From: Paenibacillus albiflavus
GTDB taxonomy: Bacteria > Bacillota > Bacilli > Paenibacillales > NBRC-103111
Direction: 5' to 3'
Assembly: GCF_004344915.1 (NCBI RefSeq)
Contig: NZ_SKFG01000005.1
Span: forward strand, 31,738 to 95,737
DNA: 64,000 nucleotides
Part shown: in pieces, positions 27,733-37,796 of the stretch
Position numbering within the stretch: position 1 is the first letter of the stretch
Layout: each line of letters opens with the position of its first letter
Notes under the pieces: generated by a model
The model's database searches: none
Seen by the model: the letters and a program-made list of their open reading frames with translations, nothing else
What the model was told of the DNA's origin: nothing
Made by a program: the position numbers and the translations under genes

Positions 27733-28773
27733 ATGTCAGAAGCATACAAAAAAGCCGGTGTCGACATCGCAGCTGGCAACGAAGCAGTCGAGCGAATGAA
27801 GAAGCATGTTCAGTCCACCATGCGTCCTGAGGTTATGGGCGGACTTGGCGGATTCGGCGGATTGTTCGGCATTAACAAAGAGAAATACGAAGAGCCAGTA
27901 CTCGTATCAGGAACAGATGGCGTAGGTACTAAGCTGAAAATCGCTTTTGCAATGGATAAGCATGACACGATCGGGATCGATGCGGTAGCGATGTGCGTCA
28001 ACGATATCGTAGTGCAAGGTGCAGAGCCGTTATTTTTCCTCGATTATCTGGCATGCGATAAAGTCATCCCTGAGAAAATTGAAGCAATCGTTAAAGGTGT
28101 TGCTGATGGTTGCGTGCAGTCAGGCTGTGCACTGATTGGTGGCGAAACGGCTGAGATGCCTGGTATGTATGCGGAAGGCGAGTACGACATTGCCGGATTT
28201 ACCGTTGGTATTGTAGATAAACGTAAAATGATCGATGGTCTGACGATTCAGCCGGGAGACGTCGTGCTTGGACTTGCTTCCTCTGGTGTTCACTCCAATG
28301 GCTTCTCGCTTGTACGTAGACTGCTGCTTGAAGAGAAAGGCTACTCTTTGCAGGACGAGATCGCTGAACTGGGCGATAAGCTAGGCAACGTATTGCTTGC
28401 ACCGACTCGTATCTATGTGAAGCAGGTACTGGCGATTCTAGAGCAGGTACAAGTGAAGGGTCTTGCACATATTACAGGCGGCGGCTTCATCGAGAACATC
28501 CCACGTGTATTGCCGCAAGGAGTTAATGTAGAGATCGAGTATGGTTCATGGCCGATTCTGCCTATTTTTGAGCTGATGCAGCGTGAAGGCGAGATTAGCC
28601 ATCGCGATATGTTTACGACATTTAATATGGGCATCGGGATGGTTATGGTCGTTCCTGCGGATCAAGCGGATAAGGCAGTACAAATTGCCGAAGAGCAAGG
28701 AGAGAAAGTATACCGCATTGGTCGCGTAACAGAAGGGGATCGGATCGTTACCTTTGGCGGAGTGGAGGTATAG
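27733..28773 (+). CDS. purM: AIR synthase
   Basis: A 346-residue phosphoribosylformylglycinamidine cyclo-ligase that closes the imidazole ring of FGAM using ATP. Markers are [29 protein letters not shown] and [11 protein letters not shown]. Its usual start [12 protein letters not shown] at 27733 is preceded by AAAGGAG about 12 nt upstream; the ATG at 27721 abuts that site. purN begins two bases after its stop. Confidence 0.95.
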   Translation: MSEAYKKAGVDIAAGNEAVERMKKHVQSTMRPEVMGGLGGFGGLFGINKEKYEEPVLVSGTDGVGTKLKIAFAMDKHDTIGIDAVAMCVNDIVVQGAEPLFFLDYLACDKVIPEKIEAIVKGVADGCVQSGCALIGGETAEMPGMYAEGEYDIAGFTVGIVDKRKMIDGLTIQPGDVVLGLASSGVHSNGFSLVRRLLLEEKGYSLQDEIAELGDKLGNVLLAPTRIYVKQVLAILEQVQVKGLAHITGGGFIENIPRVLPQGVNVEIEYGSWPILPIFELMQREGEISHRDMFTTFNMGIGMVMVVPADQADKAVQIAEEQGEKVYRIGRVTEGDRIVTFGGVEV

Positions 28774-28775
28774 GC

Positions 28776-29399
28776 ATGGCTGAGCGTAAACCTGCCTATC
28801 GGATTGCTGTTTTTGCTTCTGGCAGCGGCTCGAACTTCCAAGCGATTGTTGACGCTGTAGCATGCAAGGAGCTTGATGTTCAGATCGAGCTGCTTGTATG
28901 CGATCGTCCGCAAGCTTATGTGGTGGAACGGGCAAAGCAGGCAGAGGTGCCTGTTTTTGCTTTTAAACCGAAGGAATATCCGAATCGTCAGGCATATGAA
29001 AAAGAGATTTTGCAGCAGCTTGAAGAACGTGGCATACAGCTCATCGTGCTTGCGGGATACATGCGGATTGTGACGAATGTACTTGTGGATGCTTTTGCGG
29101 GACGAATGATCAATATTCATCCTTCACTACTTCCATCATTCCCTGGAGTAGACGGGATTGGCCAGGCGCTTGCATATGGAGTTAAAATAACTGGCGTGAC
29201 GGTACATTATGTTGATGGCGGTCTCGATAGCGGGCCGATTATAACCCAACAGGTTGTCGCTATACTAGCTGGGGACACCATAGAAACGTTATCCGAGCGT
29301 ATGCACGCAGTGGAACATGAGCTTTTTCCCCAAGTGATTGGATGGATTAGCGAAGGTCGCGTAAAGTTGGAAGGGCGGCAAGTGACGATAACGGCATAA
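28776..29399 (+). CDS. purN: GAR transformylase (folate-dependent)
   Basis: A 207-residue phosphoribosylglycinamide formyltransferase using 10-formyl-THF. It has the phosphate-binding FASGSGSNFQAI near residue 13, the catalytic Asn-His in INIHPSLLPSFPG and the Asp in VDGGLDSGPII. GGAGGTA lies 7 nt upstream, inside the end of purM. Confidence 0.96.
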   Translation: MAERKPAYRIAVFASGSGSNFQAIVDAVACKELDVQIELLVCDRPQAYVVERAKQAEVPVFAFKPKEYPNRQAYEKEILQQLEERGIQLIVLAGYMRIVTNVLVDAFAGRMINIHPSLLPSFPGVDGIGQALAYGVKITGVTVHYVDGGLDSGPIITQQVVAILAGDTIETLSERMHAVEHELFPQVIGWISEGRVKLEGRQVTITA

Positions 29400-29444
29400 T
29401 TTCGTTTTTACGGTCACATCAATTATTAAAGGAGATGTTGTGAA

Positions 29445-29642
29445 ATGAGCAATCGTGTAACAGAATGTCCGAAATGTGGCTGCAGAGAGTTGGGTCAAGG
29501 TAAACAAGATGGCTATGCTGTGATGTACAATGCGAACAAGAGGTTAAGTATGGGCACCAAAATTTTGCATACCATTTGTACACGCTGTGGCTTCATCATT
29601 GAGAGCTATGTGGAGAAACCGGAGCGTTTTGAGAATAAATAA
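29445..29642 (+). CDS. zinc-ribbon protein inside the pur operon
   Basis: A 65-residue protein with two CxxC pairs (ECPKCGCRELG and CTRCGFII), the layout of a zinc ribbon as in TFIIB-like or RNA polymerase small-subunit domains. Similar small proteins in this group are annotated loosely as TFIIIB-like or unknown. AAAGGAG lies 9 nt before the ATG. It sits in the 291-bp space between purN and purH, is cotranscribed with them, and has ordinary codon use, so it is probably real. No purine function can be claimed. Confidence 0.75.
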   Translation: MSNRVTECPKCGCRELGQGKQDGYAVMYNANKRLSMGTKILHTICTRCGFIIESYVEKPERFENK

Positions 29643-29690
29643 CAGCATCGTATAACGAACAACAAACATAAAGGGATAGGGGATAGAGCT

Positions 29691-31232
29691 GTGGCAATCA
29701 GAAGAGCATTAATTAGCGTATCAGACAAAACGGGAATCGTAGAGCTTGCACGTGAGCTTGCTCATTTAGGGGTTGAATTAATTTCAACAGGCGGTACGAA
29801 GACTTTGCTTGAGCAAGAGGGCGTGCCTGTGATCGGGATTTCGGATGTTACAGGTTTTCCTGAAATTCTGGATGGTCGTGTTAAAACGTTGCACCCTGCC
29901 GTTCACAGCGGACTTCTTGCAGTTCGCGATTCGGAAGAGCATCAGCAAGCGATGAAAGAGCTTGGGCTGGATTATATCGATTTAGTTGTTGTTAATTTGT
30001 ATCCTTTTGCAGCGACGATTGCGAAGCCTGATGTGACGTATGAGGATGCTATTGAGAACATTGATATCGGCGGACCAACTATGCTGCGATCTGCTGCTAA
30101 GAACCATGCATTCGTTACCGTTGTTGTAGATAGTGCGGATTATGCAACAATTGTGGAAGAAGTGAAAGCAAGCGGCGATACAACACTAGATACTCGCAAA
30201 CGCCTTGCTGCCAAAGTATTCCGTCATACGGGTGCATATGATGCTTTAATTTCTGATTATTTGTCCAAGCAATTAGGTGAAGTATTCCCCGAGAAATATA
30301 CCGTTACTTATGAAAAAGTACAGGATTTACGCTATGGCGAAAATCCACATCAACAAGCTGCTTTCTACCGTAAGCCGCTTGCAGGTTCAGGTTCGCTTGC
30401 CACTGCTGAGCAATTGCACGGCAAGGAGCTGTCCTATAATAACATCAATGATGCGAATACGGCTGTAGCGATTGTGAAGGAGTTCAGTGAACCAGCCGTT
30501 GTAGCTGTTAAGCATATGAATCCTTGCGGCGTTGGAATTGGCGAGAATATCTTTGCTGCCTACAAAAAGGCTTATGAAGCAGATCCTACCTCCATCTTCG
30601 GCGGAATCGTCGCTGCGAACCGTCCAATCGATGGCGCAACAGCCGAGCTATTGCATGAAATTTTCCTAGAAATTATTATTGCGCCAGACTTTACGCCAGA
30701 AGCATTAGATATTCTGATGGAAAAGAAAAACATTCGTCTGCTCAAGCTCGATCCTGCGGCAACAGTTAATGTTGCGTCGCATGTAGTGACATCCGTAGAA
30801 GGCGGCATGCTTGTGCAAGATAGCGATGCTTATTCCTTAACGGAAGTAGATTTAACGGTTGTGACGGATCGCAAGCCGACAGAAGCCGAAATGAAGCAGC
30901 TTTTATTCGCATGGAAAGTCGTTAAGCATGTGAAGTCTAATGCGATTGTACTTGCAGCTAATGATATGACAATCGGTGTTGGCGCTGGTCAAATGAACCG
31001 TGTGGGTGCTGCCAAGATTGCGATTGAACAAGCCGGCGATCAGGCACGCGGTTCAGTACTAGCATCCGATGCGTTCTTCCCGATGCCAGATACACTTGAG
31101 CTAGCTGCAGCAGCAGGAATTACGGCAGTTATTCAACCTGGAGGCTCGATTAAAGATGCAGATTCCATTCGTGTAGCGAATGAGCAAGGCATTGCGATGG
31201 TTGTGACAGGTATTCGTCATTTTAGACACTAG
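29691..31232 (+). CDS. purH: AICAR transformylase/IMP cyclohydrolase
   Basis: A 513-residue bifunctional enzyme for the last two steps to IMP. The N-terminal MGS-like domain has [12 protein letters not shown] and STGGTKTLL (IMP cyclohydrolase); the C-terminal domain carries [13 protein letters not shown] and the KSNAIVLA segment of the transformylase. It starts with GTG at 29691, preceded by GGGGATAGAG. purD follows after 13 nt. Confidence 0.97.
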   Translation: MAIRRALISVSDKTGIVELARELAHLGVELISTGGTKTLLEQEGVPVIGISDVTGFPEILDGRVKTLHPAVHSGLLAVRDSEEHQQAMKELGLDYIDLVVVNLYPFAATIAKPDVTYEDAIENIDIGGPTMLRSAAKNHAFVTVVVDSADYATIVEEVKASGDTTLDTRKRLAAKVFRHTGAYDALISDYLSKQLGEVFPEKYTVTYEKVQDLRYGENPHQQAAFYRKPLAGSGSLATAEQLHGKELSYNNINDANTAVAIVKEFSEPAVVAVKHMNPCGVGIGENIFAAYKKAYEADPTSIFGGIVAANRPIDGATAELLHEIFLEIIIAPDFTPEALDILMEKKNIRLLKLDPAATVNVASHVVTSVEGGMLVQDSDAYSLTEVDLTVVTDRKPTEAEMKQLLFAWKVVKHVKSNAIVLAANDMTIGVGAGQMNRVGAAKIAIEQAGDQARGSVLASDAFFPMPDTLELAAAAGITAVIQPGGSIKDADSIRVANEQGIAMVVTGIRHFRH

Positions 31233-31245
31233 GAGGATATACCCG

Positions 31246-32511
31246 ATGAAAATTCTCGTTGTGGGTCGCGGCGGACGCGAGCATGCGATTATATGGAAGC
31301 TTAGCCAAAGCCCTAAAGTGACGAAGCTATACTGTGCGCCAGGCAACGGAGGCATTGCTGAGCTTGCCGAATGTGTGCCGATTACGGAGATGCAGTTTGA
31401 AGAGATTGCGCAGTATGCCTTATCGGAGCAGATTGATCTGGTATTCGTCGCACCAGATGATCCGCTTGCAGCAGGGCTAGTAGACTTCTTGGAAGCTAGA
31501 GGCGTAAGAGCGTATGGACCTCGTGCCAATGCGGCTTTGATCGAAGGCAGCAAGGCCTTCATGAAGGATTTGCTTCGCAAATATGATGTGCCGACTGCGG
31601 CATACGAGACGTTCGACACGTATGAAGCGGCGCTTGCTTATTTGCGTCAGCAAACAGCGCCGATTGTGATCAAGGCAGATGGGCTGGCAGCGGGCAAAGG
31701 CGTTATCGTCGCGCAGACGATGGAAGAAGCCGAACAAGCGCTGCAGGAGATCATGCTGGATAAAGTCTTCGGCGCTTCGGGTACGCAGGTGGTCATCGAA
31801 GAGTTCTTGCAAGGACAGGAAATGTCCTTGCTCGCCTTCGTCGATGGTGAAGTCGTGCGACCGATGATGCCGTCGCAGGACCACAAGCCTGTGTTCGACG
31901 GCGACAAGGGGCCGAACACAGGCGGCATGGGCACGTATTCGCCCGTGCCCCACATCCCGCAGGCTGTCGTTGACGAAGCGATCGAGACGATCGTCGTTCC
32001 GACAGCCATGGCGCTGGTCGCGGAAGGTCGCCCCTTCCGCGGTATCTTGTTCGCTGGCCTCATGATCACGCCAGCGGGCAAACCGAGAACGATCGAGTTC
32101 AACGCTCGTTTCGGAGACCCGGAGACGCAGGTGCTGCTCCCGCGTCTGAAGACCGATCTGCTCGACATCATCCTTGCCTCGCTTGAAGGCCGATTGGCTG
32201 AGCTGCCAATCGAGTGGAGCGAGGAAGCCGCAGTCTGCGTCATCCTCGCCTCTAACGGGTATCCGGGTACCTACCCGAAAGGCCTACCGATTAGCGGCTT
32301 GGATGCGCAGCACGAGCATTGCATCGTTTTCCACGCAGGAACCGCACTATCGGAAGATGGCGCGCTGCTGACGAACGGCGGCCGCGTTCTTGGCGTGACA
32401 GGGATGGGTACGAATATCGCTGAGGCGCGCGAACGTGCCTATGCGGTGGCTAACGCCATCCAATTCGAGGGTAAGCAGAATCGCACAGACATTGCGGTGA
32501 AGGCGTTGTAG
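31246..32511 (+). CDS. purD: GAR synthetase
   Basis: A 421-residue ATP-grasp phosphoribosylamine-glycine ligase. It starts with ILVVGRGGREHAI and has IKADGLAAGKGVIVA, QDHKPVFDGDKGPNTGGMG and the metal-binding EFNARFGDPETQ. It is the last gene of the operon, followed by a strong terminator. From about 31.6 kb to its end the gene is clearly richer in GC than its first third and than purH. Confidence 0.97.
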   Translation: MKILVVGRGGREHAIIWKLSQSPKVTKLYCAPGNGGIAELAECVPITEMQFEEIAQYALSEQIDLVFVAPDDPLAAGLVDFLEARGVRAYGPRANAALIEGSKAFMKDLLRKYDVPTAAYETFDTYEAALAYLRQQTAPIVIKADGLAAGKGVIVAQTMEEAEQALQEIMLDKVFGASGTQVVIEEFLQGQEMSLLAFVDGEVVRPMMPSQDHKPVFDGDKGPNTGGMGTYSPVPHIPQAVVDEAIETIVVPTAMALVAEGRPFRGILFAGLMITPAGKPRTIEFNARFGDPETQVLLPRLKTDLLDIILASLEGRLAELPIEWSEEAAVCVILASNGYPGTYPKGLPISGLDAQHEHCIVFHAGTALSEDGALLTNGGRVLGVTGMGTNIAEARERAYAVANAIQFEGKQNRTDIAVKAL

Positions 32512-32545
32512 GTTTTAGTTCGTTTGGATATAAGCTCATCATATA

Positions 32546-32584
32546 CAGAAACAGCATCCAGGGGGAGGATGCTGTTTCTTTTTG
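32546..32584 (+). terminator. pur operon terminator
   Basis: AGAAACAGCATCC pairs with GGATGCTGTTTCT around a short G-rich loop, followed by T residues. It can also end the convergent lipoprotein gene. Confidence 0.88.
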
Positions 32585-32591
32585 CTCATCG

Positions 32592-33446
32592 TTAACGATG
32601 ATTCACTTGAATTTCGCCAACGTTGGTGCTGATTTTAACTTCAGGGCCATTACTTCCCTTGCTGCCTCGGACAGTACTGTTTGATTGCTTGTCGAAATTG
32701 AGATCTAGGTTTGTTTTTACCCTACCAATATCCGTTGATAAATCCAGCTTGATCTTGTCAGGCTCATTGTCCATTGTGAGTTTGACGGCTCCGACACTCG
32801 TGTCGACATTGATGTTATCTTGGATCGTTTTGAGGTCCAAATTCACTGCACCCGTACTATTATTGATATCAAGCTTTCCAGTTACGTTATTTAAGGTGAT
32901 TAATCCAGCTGCGTTATGTATGGTTGTCTGCTTCGTGTCGGTGTCTTGGATTTCAATTTGCCCTGCATCATTGGTGATATCGAGCGTATTTGTTTGGATT
33001 TGGTCGAAGGTGATTTTGCCGACATTGCTGGTCACGTTCACTTTCTCATATTCTTGCGCTGGCAATTGAATCAGAAGTTCTGCACGCCAAGCTGTGTTCA
33101 GGTCATTGAATCCGAACGACGTCTTTTTCTTGCCCGTGGCTTTAACGGATAAAGCATCGTTGTTTTCATCAATTCTCAGCTCAAAATTCTTTTGCAATTG
33201 CCCAAGCTCAGCATCGTTGACTTTAAAATGTGTTGATTTATCGGCAGAGCGTTCTACGCGAACTGCGAACACTTCGGTATCTACTTTAATTTGCTTGAAC
33301 TTGGTTGTCCATTCGACTCCTGCTAGTGCATCCTCCCAGTTACCTGTGCTTGTGTTTCTAGTAGATGTCGATTCAGATGAACATCCAGTAAAGATGATGG
33401 TTGTTGTAAGAAGAAGGGCACTTATGATGGTGTGTTTTTTAGCCAT
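32592..33446 (-). CDS. DUF4097 lipoprotein
   Basis: A 284-residue exported protein with a signal peptide (SALLLTTTIIFTGC) and a lipobox Cys near residue 22, so it should be a membrane-anchored lipoprotein. The rest is a beta-strand ladder of short repeats such as KVNVTSNVGKITFDQIQ, TLDITNDAGQIEIQD and KLDINNSTGAVNLDL, the DUF4097/adhesin-like pattern. Function is unknown; such proteins often occur with envelope-stress regulators. AGGATTAG precedes the ATG. It converges on purD. Confidence 0.85.
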   Translation of the reverse strand: MAKKHTIISALLLTTTIIFTGCSSESTSTRNTSTGNWEDALAGVEWTTKFKQIKVDTEVFAVRVERSADKSTHFKVNDAELGQLQKNFELRIDENNDALSVKATGKKKTSFGFNDLNTAWRAELLIQLPAQEYEKVNVTSNVGKITFDQIQTNTLDITNDAGQIEIQDTDTKQTTIHNAAGLITLNNVTGKLDINNSTGAVNLDLKTIQDNINVDTSVGAVKLTMDNEPDKIKLDLSTDIGRVKTNLDLNFDKQSNSTVRGSKGSNGPEVKISTNVGEIQVNHR

Positions 33447-33535
33447 TTTTTCTAATCCTCCAATTTATTCTTATCCTTAGTTTACCAGTTCTTACCTATG
33501 CTTACCCATGGACTTATGAATGGATTTGTGCTGGA

Positions 33536-33713
33536 CTTAGGTCTAGTTAAGCAGAGATGATGTTTGAGCTTGATTTAGGTCTAGTTAGTTGAGGATGATC
33601 AAATTTAAACTCGAATAAGTCTAGCTAGTTACCGATGGTTAGGTTTGTATTTGATTTAGGTTTAGTTAAGCAGAGATGATGATGTTTGAGCTTGATTTAG
33701 GTCTAGTTAGTTG
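33536..33713 (+). repeat. pair of ~56-bp direct repeats
   Basis: Copies at 33536-33591 and 33657-33713 share TAGTTAAGCAGAGATGATG, TTTGAGCTTGATTTAGGTC and TAGTTAGTTG; the second has an extra GAT. A related TCTAGCTAGTTA lies between them. Confidence 0.75.
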
Positions 33714-33766
33714 GTGTACGGTCTAGCTACTTGGCGATTGTGCGAACTGTGTGCTGAATAGGTAAT

Positions 33767-34253
33767 GGGGGAGTGGGTGCTGAAAAGCATTGGTTGGATC
33801 AGGTCCGACTGGCCGCTTTCGTAGGCAATTTGAGCTAGGATGCATAATGTACATTCAAAATCGGGGTGTTTGACAAATTTACGCTTTTGCCTGCATTCCG
33901 TACATTCAAAACTGACCATTTCGGCGAAAATCACACTTTTGGGGAGATTTGAATGTACGATTTGCAGGCAAAACTCATTCTTCGGGCAAACGGCGCCATT
34001 AGCCTGCACGAAATGCAGGCAAAGGGAGAGTTGGTGCTGAACAGAAGTAGTTAGGACCAGGACCGACTGACCTCTTTTGGAGGCAATTATGAGTTAGAAT
34101 GCATAACGTACATTCAAAATCAGGGTGTTTGACAAATTTTCGCTTTTGCCTGCATTCTGTACATCCAAAATTGGCCATTTGAATGTACGATTTGCAGGCA
34201 AAACTTATTTTTTGGGTGAACGGTGCCATTAGCCTGCACGAAATGCAGGCAAA
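33767..34253 (+). repeat. two tandem ~230-257-bp repeat units
   Basis: Unit 1 spans 33767-34023 and unit 2 spans 34024-34253. They share, in order, GGTGCTGAA, GACCGACTG, GTACATTCAAAATC, GGGTGTTTGACAAATTT, CGCTTTTGCCTGCATTC, TTTGAATGTACGATTTGCAG and a terminal short hairpin unit. Unit 2 lacks about 27 bp. Within unit 1, TTTTGCCTGCATTCCGTACA faces its inverted form TGTACGATTTGCAGGCAAAA, so each unit can fold back. Confidence 0.8.
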
Positions 34254-34378
34254 TCCGCCCAGCGGCGTGATCGGCCCCATCGGAGCTGCATTAGCCTGCA
34301 CGAAATGCAGGCAAAGCTGCCTAGCTGCACATTCGGCCTCGTCGGAGCTGTCATTAGCCTGCACGAAATGCAGGCAAA
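33998..34378 (+). repeat. four copies of a 26-bp hairpin unit
   Basis: The unit starts ATTAGCCTGCACG and ends GCAGGCAAA (GCCTGC/GCAGGC hairpin). Copies start at 33998, 34228, 34290 and 34353. The last three recur every 62-63 bp, and the intervening 36-37 bp segments resemble each other (TCGGCC.C.TCGGAGCTG). Confidence 0.85.
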
Positions 34379-34526
34379 GCCGCCTCGCGGTGCTGTCGTC
34401 CTCGCTGCTTAGCCGTGCTCAGTCCCGTCGTGCGCTCACCTCACTCTGTCATTTTTCATGATTTGCTGGAATGTAGTAATATAGAGACAGATACATAATT
34501 ATATTGGGCAAAGGAATGTGAATTGG

Positions 34527-35882
34527 ATGAACTACGAAACGTATTTTCAAAGCAATCGTGATAAGCATTTGAATCAATTGAAGGAATTTTTGTCCATTCC
34601 GAGTATTTCTGCGCTATCTGAGCATAAAGCAGATGTGAATCGCGCTGCGGAATGGCTTGCGACACATTTGGAGGAAATTGGGTTAGAGCATGTTACAATC
34701 CATCAGACGAAAGGTCATCCGATTATTACAGCAGACCATCTGCATGCCGAAGGCAAGCCAACGATACTGGTCTATGGCCACTATGATGTTCAGCCTGTTG
34801 ATCCGCTTAACTTATGGACGACGCCGCCTTTTGAGCCAGATATTCGGGATGGCAAGTTGTTTGCACGTGGCGCAACGGATGATAAGGGGCAATTGTTCCT
34901 GCATGTGAAGGCGATCGAAGCGATTCTAAGTCAAGAGAAGAAGCTGCCTGTTAACATCAAGCTCTGTATTGAAGGTGAAGAGGAGATCTCAAGCGCAAGT
35001 TTGCCGCCATTCCTGGAGGCCAATCGCGAGCTGCTTGCAGCGGATGCGATCCTGATCTCGGATACCTCGCTCTTAGAGCCTGGTAAACCAGCGATCAGCA
35101 CAGGACTGCGTGGTCTTTGTTCGTTAGAGGTCGCTGTACATACATCGAATATGGATCTTCATTCGGGTACGTATGGCGGCGGTGTGCCGAATGCGCTTCA
35201 TGCGATTGTATCGCTGCTCACTACACTTCATGATGAGCAAGGTCGCATAGCTGTAGATGGATTCTATGAGGGCGTACCTGAGTTGTCTGCGATGATGCGC
35301 GAGGAATTTGCCAAGCAGGGACATAACGAGCAGGCCCTAACAGAGTCTCTCGGTTTAGATACGCTGTATGGTGAAGAGGGTTATTCATTCGTGGAACGGA
35401 CGGGTGCGAGACCAACGCTTGAGCTAAATGGTGTCTATGGCGGTTTCCAAGGGGAAGGGACCAAAACGGTTATTCCGAAGGAAGCACATGCGAAGATTAC
35501 TTGTCGATTAGTGGGTAATCAAGATCCGCAGGACATTTTGAACAAAATCAGAAAGCACTTAAATGCCCATACTCAGCCAGGTGCGAAGCTAACGATTACC
35601 GATGGTGAAAAAGCCCGCGCATTTAACATGGATCCTACGGATCGTGTCTTGCAAGTAGCGGCGGATGCTTATGGTAAGGTTTATGGGACGCGTGCATTAT
35701 TTACGAAGGATGGTGGCTCCATTCCTATCGTAGAAACATTCTCTCGCGTGCTGAATGCACCTGTTGTCATGATGGGCTTTGGGCTGCCAGATGAGAATCT
35801 GCATGCGCCGGATGAGCATTTGAATCTGGAGAATTTCGATAAGGGATTATTAACGATTGTCGAGTTTCTGCAAACGGTATAG
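34527..35882 (+). CDS. M20-family dipeptidase
   Basis: A 451-residue M20/M28-type zinc peptidase. YGHYDVQPVD gives the first zinc His and Asp, GATDDKGQ the bridging Asp, and EGEEEISS the catalytic Glu; a dimerisation domain sits around residues 190-310. Relatives hydrolyse dipeptides or Xaa-His. AAAGGA lies 11 nt before the ATG at 34527 and too near the GTG at 34518. It is downstream of the repeat region. Confidence 0.88.
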   Translation: MNYETYFQSNRDKHLNQLKEFLSIPSISALSEHKADVNRAAEWLATHLEEIGLEHVTIHQTKGHPIITADHLHAEGKPTILVYGHYDVQPVDPLNLWTTPPFEPDIRDGKLFARGATDDKGQLFLHVKAIEAILSQEKKLPVNIKLCIEGEEEISSASLPPFLEANRELLAADAILISDTSLLEPGKPAISTGLRGLCSLEVAVHTSNMDLHSGTYGGGVPNALHAIVSLLTTLHDEQGRIAVDGFYEGVPELSAMMREEFAKQGHNEQALTESLGLDTLYGEEGYSFVERTGARPTLELNGVYGGFQGEGTKTVIPKEAHAKITCRLVGNQDPQDILNKIRKHLNAHTQPGAKLTITDGEKARAFNMDPTDRVLQVAADAYGKVYGTRALFTKDGGSIPIVETFSRVLNAPVVMMGFGLPDENLHAPDEHLNLENFDKGLLTIVEFLQTV

Positions 35883-35956
35883 GTTACGGTAGGGCGGAAC
35901 AGTCCGCCAGTTAGGCTGGCGGTCTGATGATGTTAAATAGTCGGGAGGAAGCAGGG

Positions 35957-37120
35957 ATGGAGAATTTTATTTTTCATAATCCAACGAAGTTGATCTTTGG
36001 ACAGGGGCAGATCAAGCATCTTGCGCAAGAGGTTTCACGTTATGGAAAACGAGTATTATTGGTCTATGGCGGGGGCAGCATTAAGCGCAATGGGTTGTAT
36101 GACGAAGTGCTAAGCCAGCTGCAAGAAATGGATGCCTATGTGGCAGAACTTGGTGGTGTAGAGCCGAATCCGCGGCTTACAACGGCATATCAGGGGATTG
36201 ATATTTGTAAAAAGGAACAGATCGAACTCGTTCTAGCTGTTGGCGGCGGGAGTGTGATCGACTGTGCCAAATTAATCGCTGCTGGTGCTAAGTATGAGGG
36301 GGATGCGTGGGATTTTTGCAATCGCAAAGCAGTTCCACAGGCTGCCTTACCGCTCGGAACCGTTCTTACGATTGCAGCTACTGGCTCTGAAATGAATGGC
36401 AATTCCGTTATTACGAATTGGGAAACAAACGAGAAGAACGGCTGGGGCAGCCCGCTTGTACTTCCGAAATTCTCCATCCTTGACCCTGTGTATACGATGA
36501 CACTGCCTAAAGATCAGACCGTATATGGGATGATCGATATGATGGCGCATGTGTTGGAGCATTATTTTCATCAGGAACCGAATACGCCATTGCAGGATGG
36601 CTACTGTGAAGCTCTGCTGCGCACGGTTATGGAGACTGCTCCGAAGCTGCTTGAAGATTTACACAGCTATGAGCATCGCTCGACGATTCTGTACTGCGGA
36701 ACGATGGCACTGAATGGTACGCTCAATATGGGATTCAGCGGCGATTGGGCAAGTCATGGTATCGAGCATGCGGTATCGGCTGTCTATGATATTCCACATG
36801 GAGGCGGTTTAGCGATTCTGTTTCCCAACTGGATGATGCATGTGTTAGATGGCAATGAGGCACGCTTCAAGAAATTTGCGGTGAATGTATTTGGCATCGC
36901 ATCGGATGGTCGAAGTGATCGTGACGTAGCAGAAGATGGTATCGCTGCACTTCGCTCGTTCTGGAATTCGATCGGTGCGCCTAGATGTCTTGCGGACTAT
37001 GGCATCGATGATACGAAGCTGGATGTAATGGCTGAGAAGGCTGTGTCATTCGGACCAATCGGCGGATTCCAGAAGCTGGATTATGAGGATGTACTGTCTA
37101 TCTACAGAGCATCGTTATAA
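35957..37120 (+). CDS. iron-containing alcohol dehydrogenase (YugJ/YugK-like)
   Basis: A 387-residue NAD(P)-linked dehydrogenase of the group III iron family, close to the YugJ/YugK and butanol dehydrogenases. The nucleotide-binding segment is [13 protein letters not shown]; metal-binding His residues lie in [10 protein letters not shown] and [24 protein letters not shown] lies 9 nt before the ATG at 35957. Substrate is probably a primary alcohol or aldehyde. A hairpin (CCGCCAG/CTGGCGG, 35904-35922) precedes the gene without a T tract. Confidence 0.9.
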   Translation: MENFIFHNPTKLIFGQGQIKHLAQEVSRYGKRVLLVYGGGSIKRNGLYDEVLSQLQEMDAYVAELGGVEPNPRLTTAYQGIDICKKEQIELVLAVGGGSVIDCAKLIAAGAKYEGDAWDFCNRKAVPQAALPLGTVLTIAATGSEMNGNSVITNWETNEKNGWGSPLVLPKFSILDPVYTMTLPKDQTVYGMIDMMAHVLEHYFHQEPNTPLQDGYCEALLRTVMETAPKLLEDLHSYEHRSTILYCGTMALNGTLNMGFSGDWASHGIEHAVSAVYDIPHGGGLAILFPNWMMHVLDGNEARFKKFAVNVFGIASDGRSDRDVAEDGIAALRSFWNSIGAPRCLADYGIDDTKLDVMAEKAVSFGPIGGFQKLDYEDVLSIYRASL

Positions 37121-37147
37121 TATACACCCTAAGATTTGTAAAATTTG

Positions 37148-37174
37148 TGCAACTTCAACTCGATTTCTAGCGTA
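37148..37174 (+). promoter_or_regulatory. possible sigma-W-type promoter before the flotillin operon
   Basis: TGCAAC (37148) and CGTA (37171) are 17 bp apart, one base from the sigma-W consensus TGAAAC-N16/17-CGTA. The homologous yuaF operon of B. subtilis is sigma-W controlled. This is one match by eye, without a background estimate. Confidence 0.5.
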
Positions 37175-37260
37175 TTATCTAATAGATAGACTTAATAAGT
37201 ATTAGGGAAGGTTCACTTCCCTAATACGTTAGCTGTTCAAGCTTGGGAAGGAGGGATGAG

Positions 37261-37779
37261 ATGATTGCTTTTTATTGGAGCTGTCTTGCCGGTGGGGCGA
37301 TTTTTGCACTGATCAGTGTTCTCCTGGGGGATATCATCAGCAATGCAGTTGATGGGATACTGGATTTTCTATCTGTAGATATTCTACAACCAATGGTGTT
37401 AGCAACAGCGATAACGACACTTGGCGGATCGGGTATCTTATTGTTGAAGTACAGTTCATTTAACAACGTATTTGTGTTCCTTGTCTCAGCGCTAATTGCG
37501 GTGCTGCTGTCGGTCATCGTGTTCTTTGCCTATGTGAAGCCGATGAAGAACAGCGAGAACTCGACAAGCTTCTCGATTCAAGAGCTCCAGGGCAGAATGG
37601 GTCAGGTCACGGTTCCAATTCCTTCCCACGGATTTGGCGAGGTGCTGCTGCGTGTAGGTGCAGGGCATACGAATCAAATTGCTGCAAGCTTTGATCAGCA
37701 GGATATTGCAGAAAATGCTCGTGTCGTTGTTGTAGAGGTACGAGATGATGTTCTGTATGTGTCCCTAATTACTATTTAA
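37261..37779 (+). CDS. yuaF: NfeD-like membrane protein (YuaF)
   Basis: A 172-residue protein with membrane helices in the first 100 residues (FYWSCLAGGAIFALISVLL; VLATAITTLGGSGILLL; VFVFLVSALIAVLLSVIVFFAYV) and a soluble OB-fold NfeD domain (LQGRMGQVTVPIPSHGFGEVLL, ENARVVVVEVRDDVLYV). It is encoded next to flotillin in Bacillus and belongs to the same membrane-microdomain system. GGAGGG precedes the ATG at 37261. Confidence 0.88.
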   Translation: MIAFYWSCLAGGAIFALISVLLGDIISNAVDGILDFLSVDILQPMVLATAITTLGGSGILLLKYSSFNNVFVFLVSALIAVLLSVIVFFAYVKPMKNSENSTSFSIQELQGRMGQVTVPIPSHGFGEVLLRVGAGHTNQIAASFDQQDIAENARVVVVEVRDDVLYVSLITI

Positions 37780-37796
37780 CGATGGGAGCTGTTGGT

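Larger units (their letters stand above)
33447..34526. other. ~1.08-kb gene-free repeat region
   Basis: No credible gene. It holds the two 56-bp A/B repeats, two long repeat units, and three further copies of a short hairpin unit, itemised below. Open frames on the minus strand with recurring CxxC residues come from translating the repeats. Confidence 0.7.

Noticed and set aside
29783..29800. TTTCAACAGGCGGT in purH as a third copy of the pur-gap element
   Set aside because: It encodes the conserved purH residues ISTGGT and lacks the hairpin.
31647..32243. Long minus-strand frame in purD
   Set aside because: It is antisense to a well-supported ATP-grasp gene and results from high GC.
33707..34364. 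Two minus-strand frames with recurring CxxC residues (as in FECTECRQKRKFVKHPD)
   Set aside because: They arise by translating the repeat units, have no ribosome site, and recur exactly where the DNA repeats.
33998..34378. CRISPR-like array: 26-bp unit at 62-63-bp spacing
   Set aside because: The intervening segments resemble one another, the unit is only four copies, and no cas gene is near. It is a tandem repeat.
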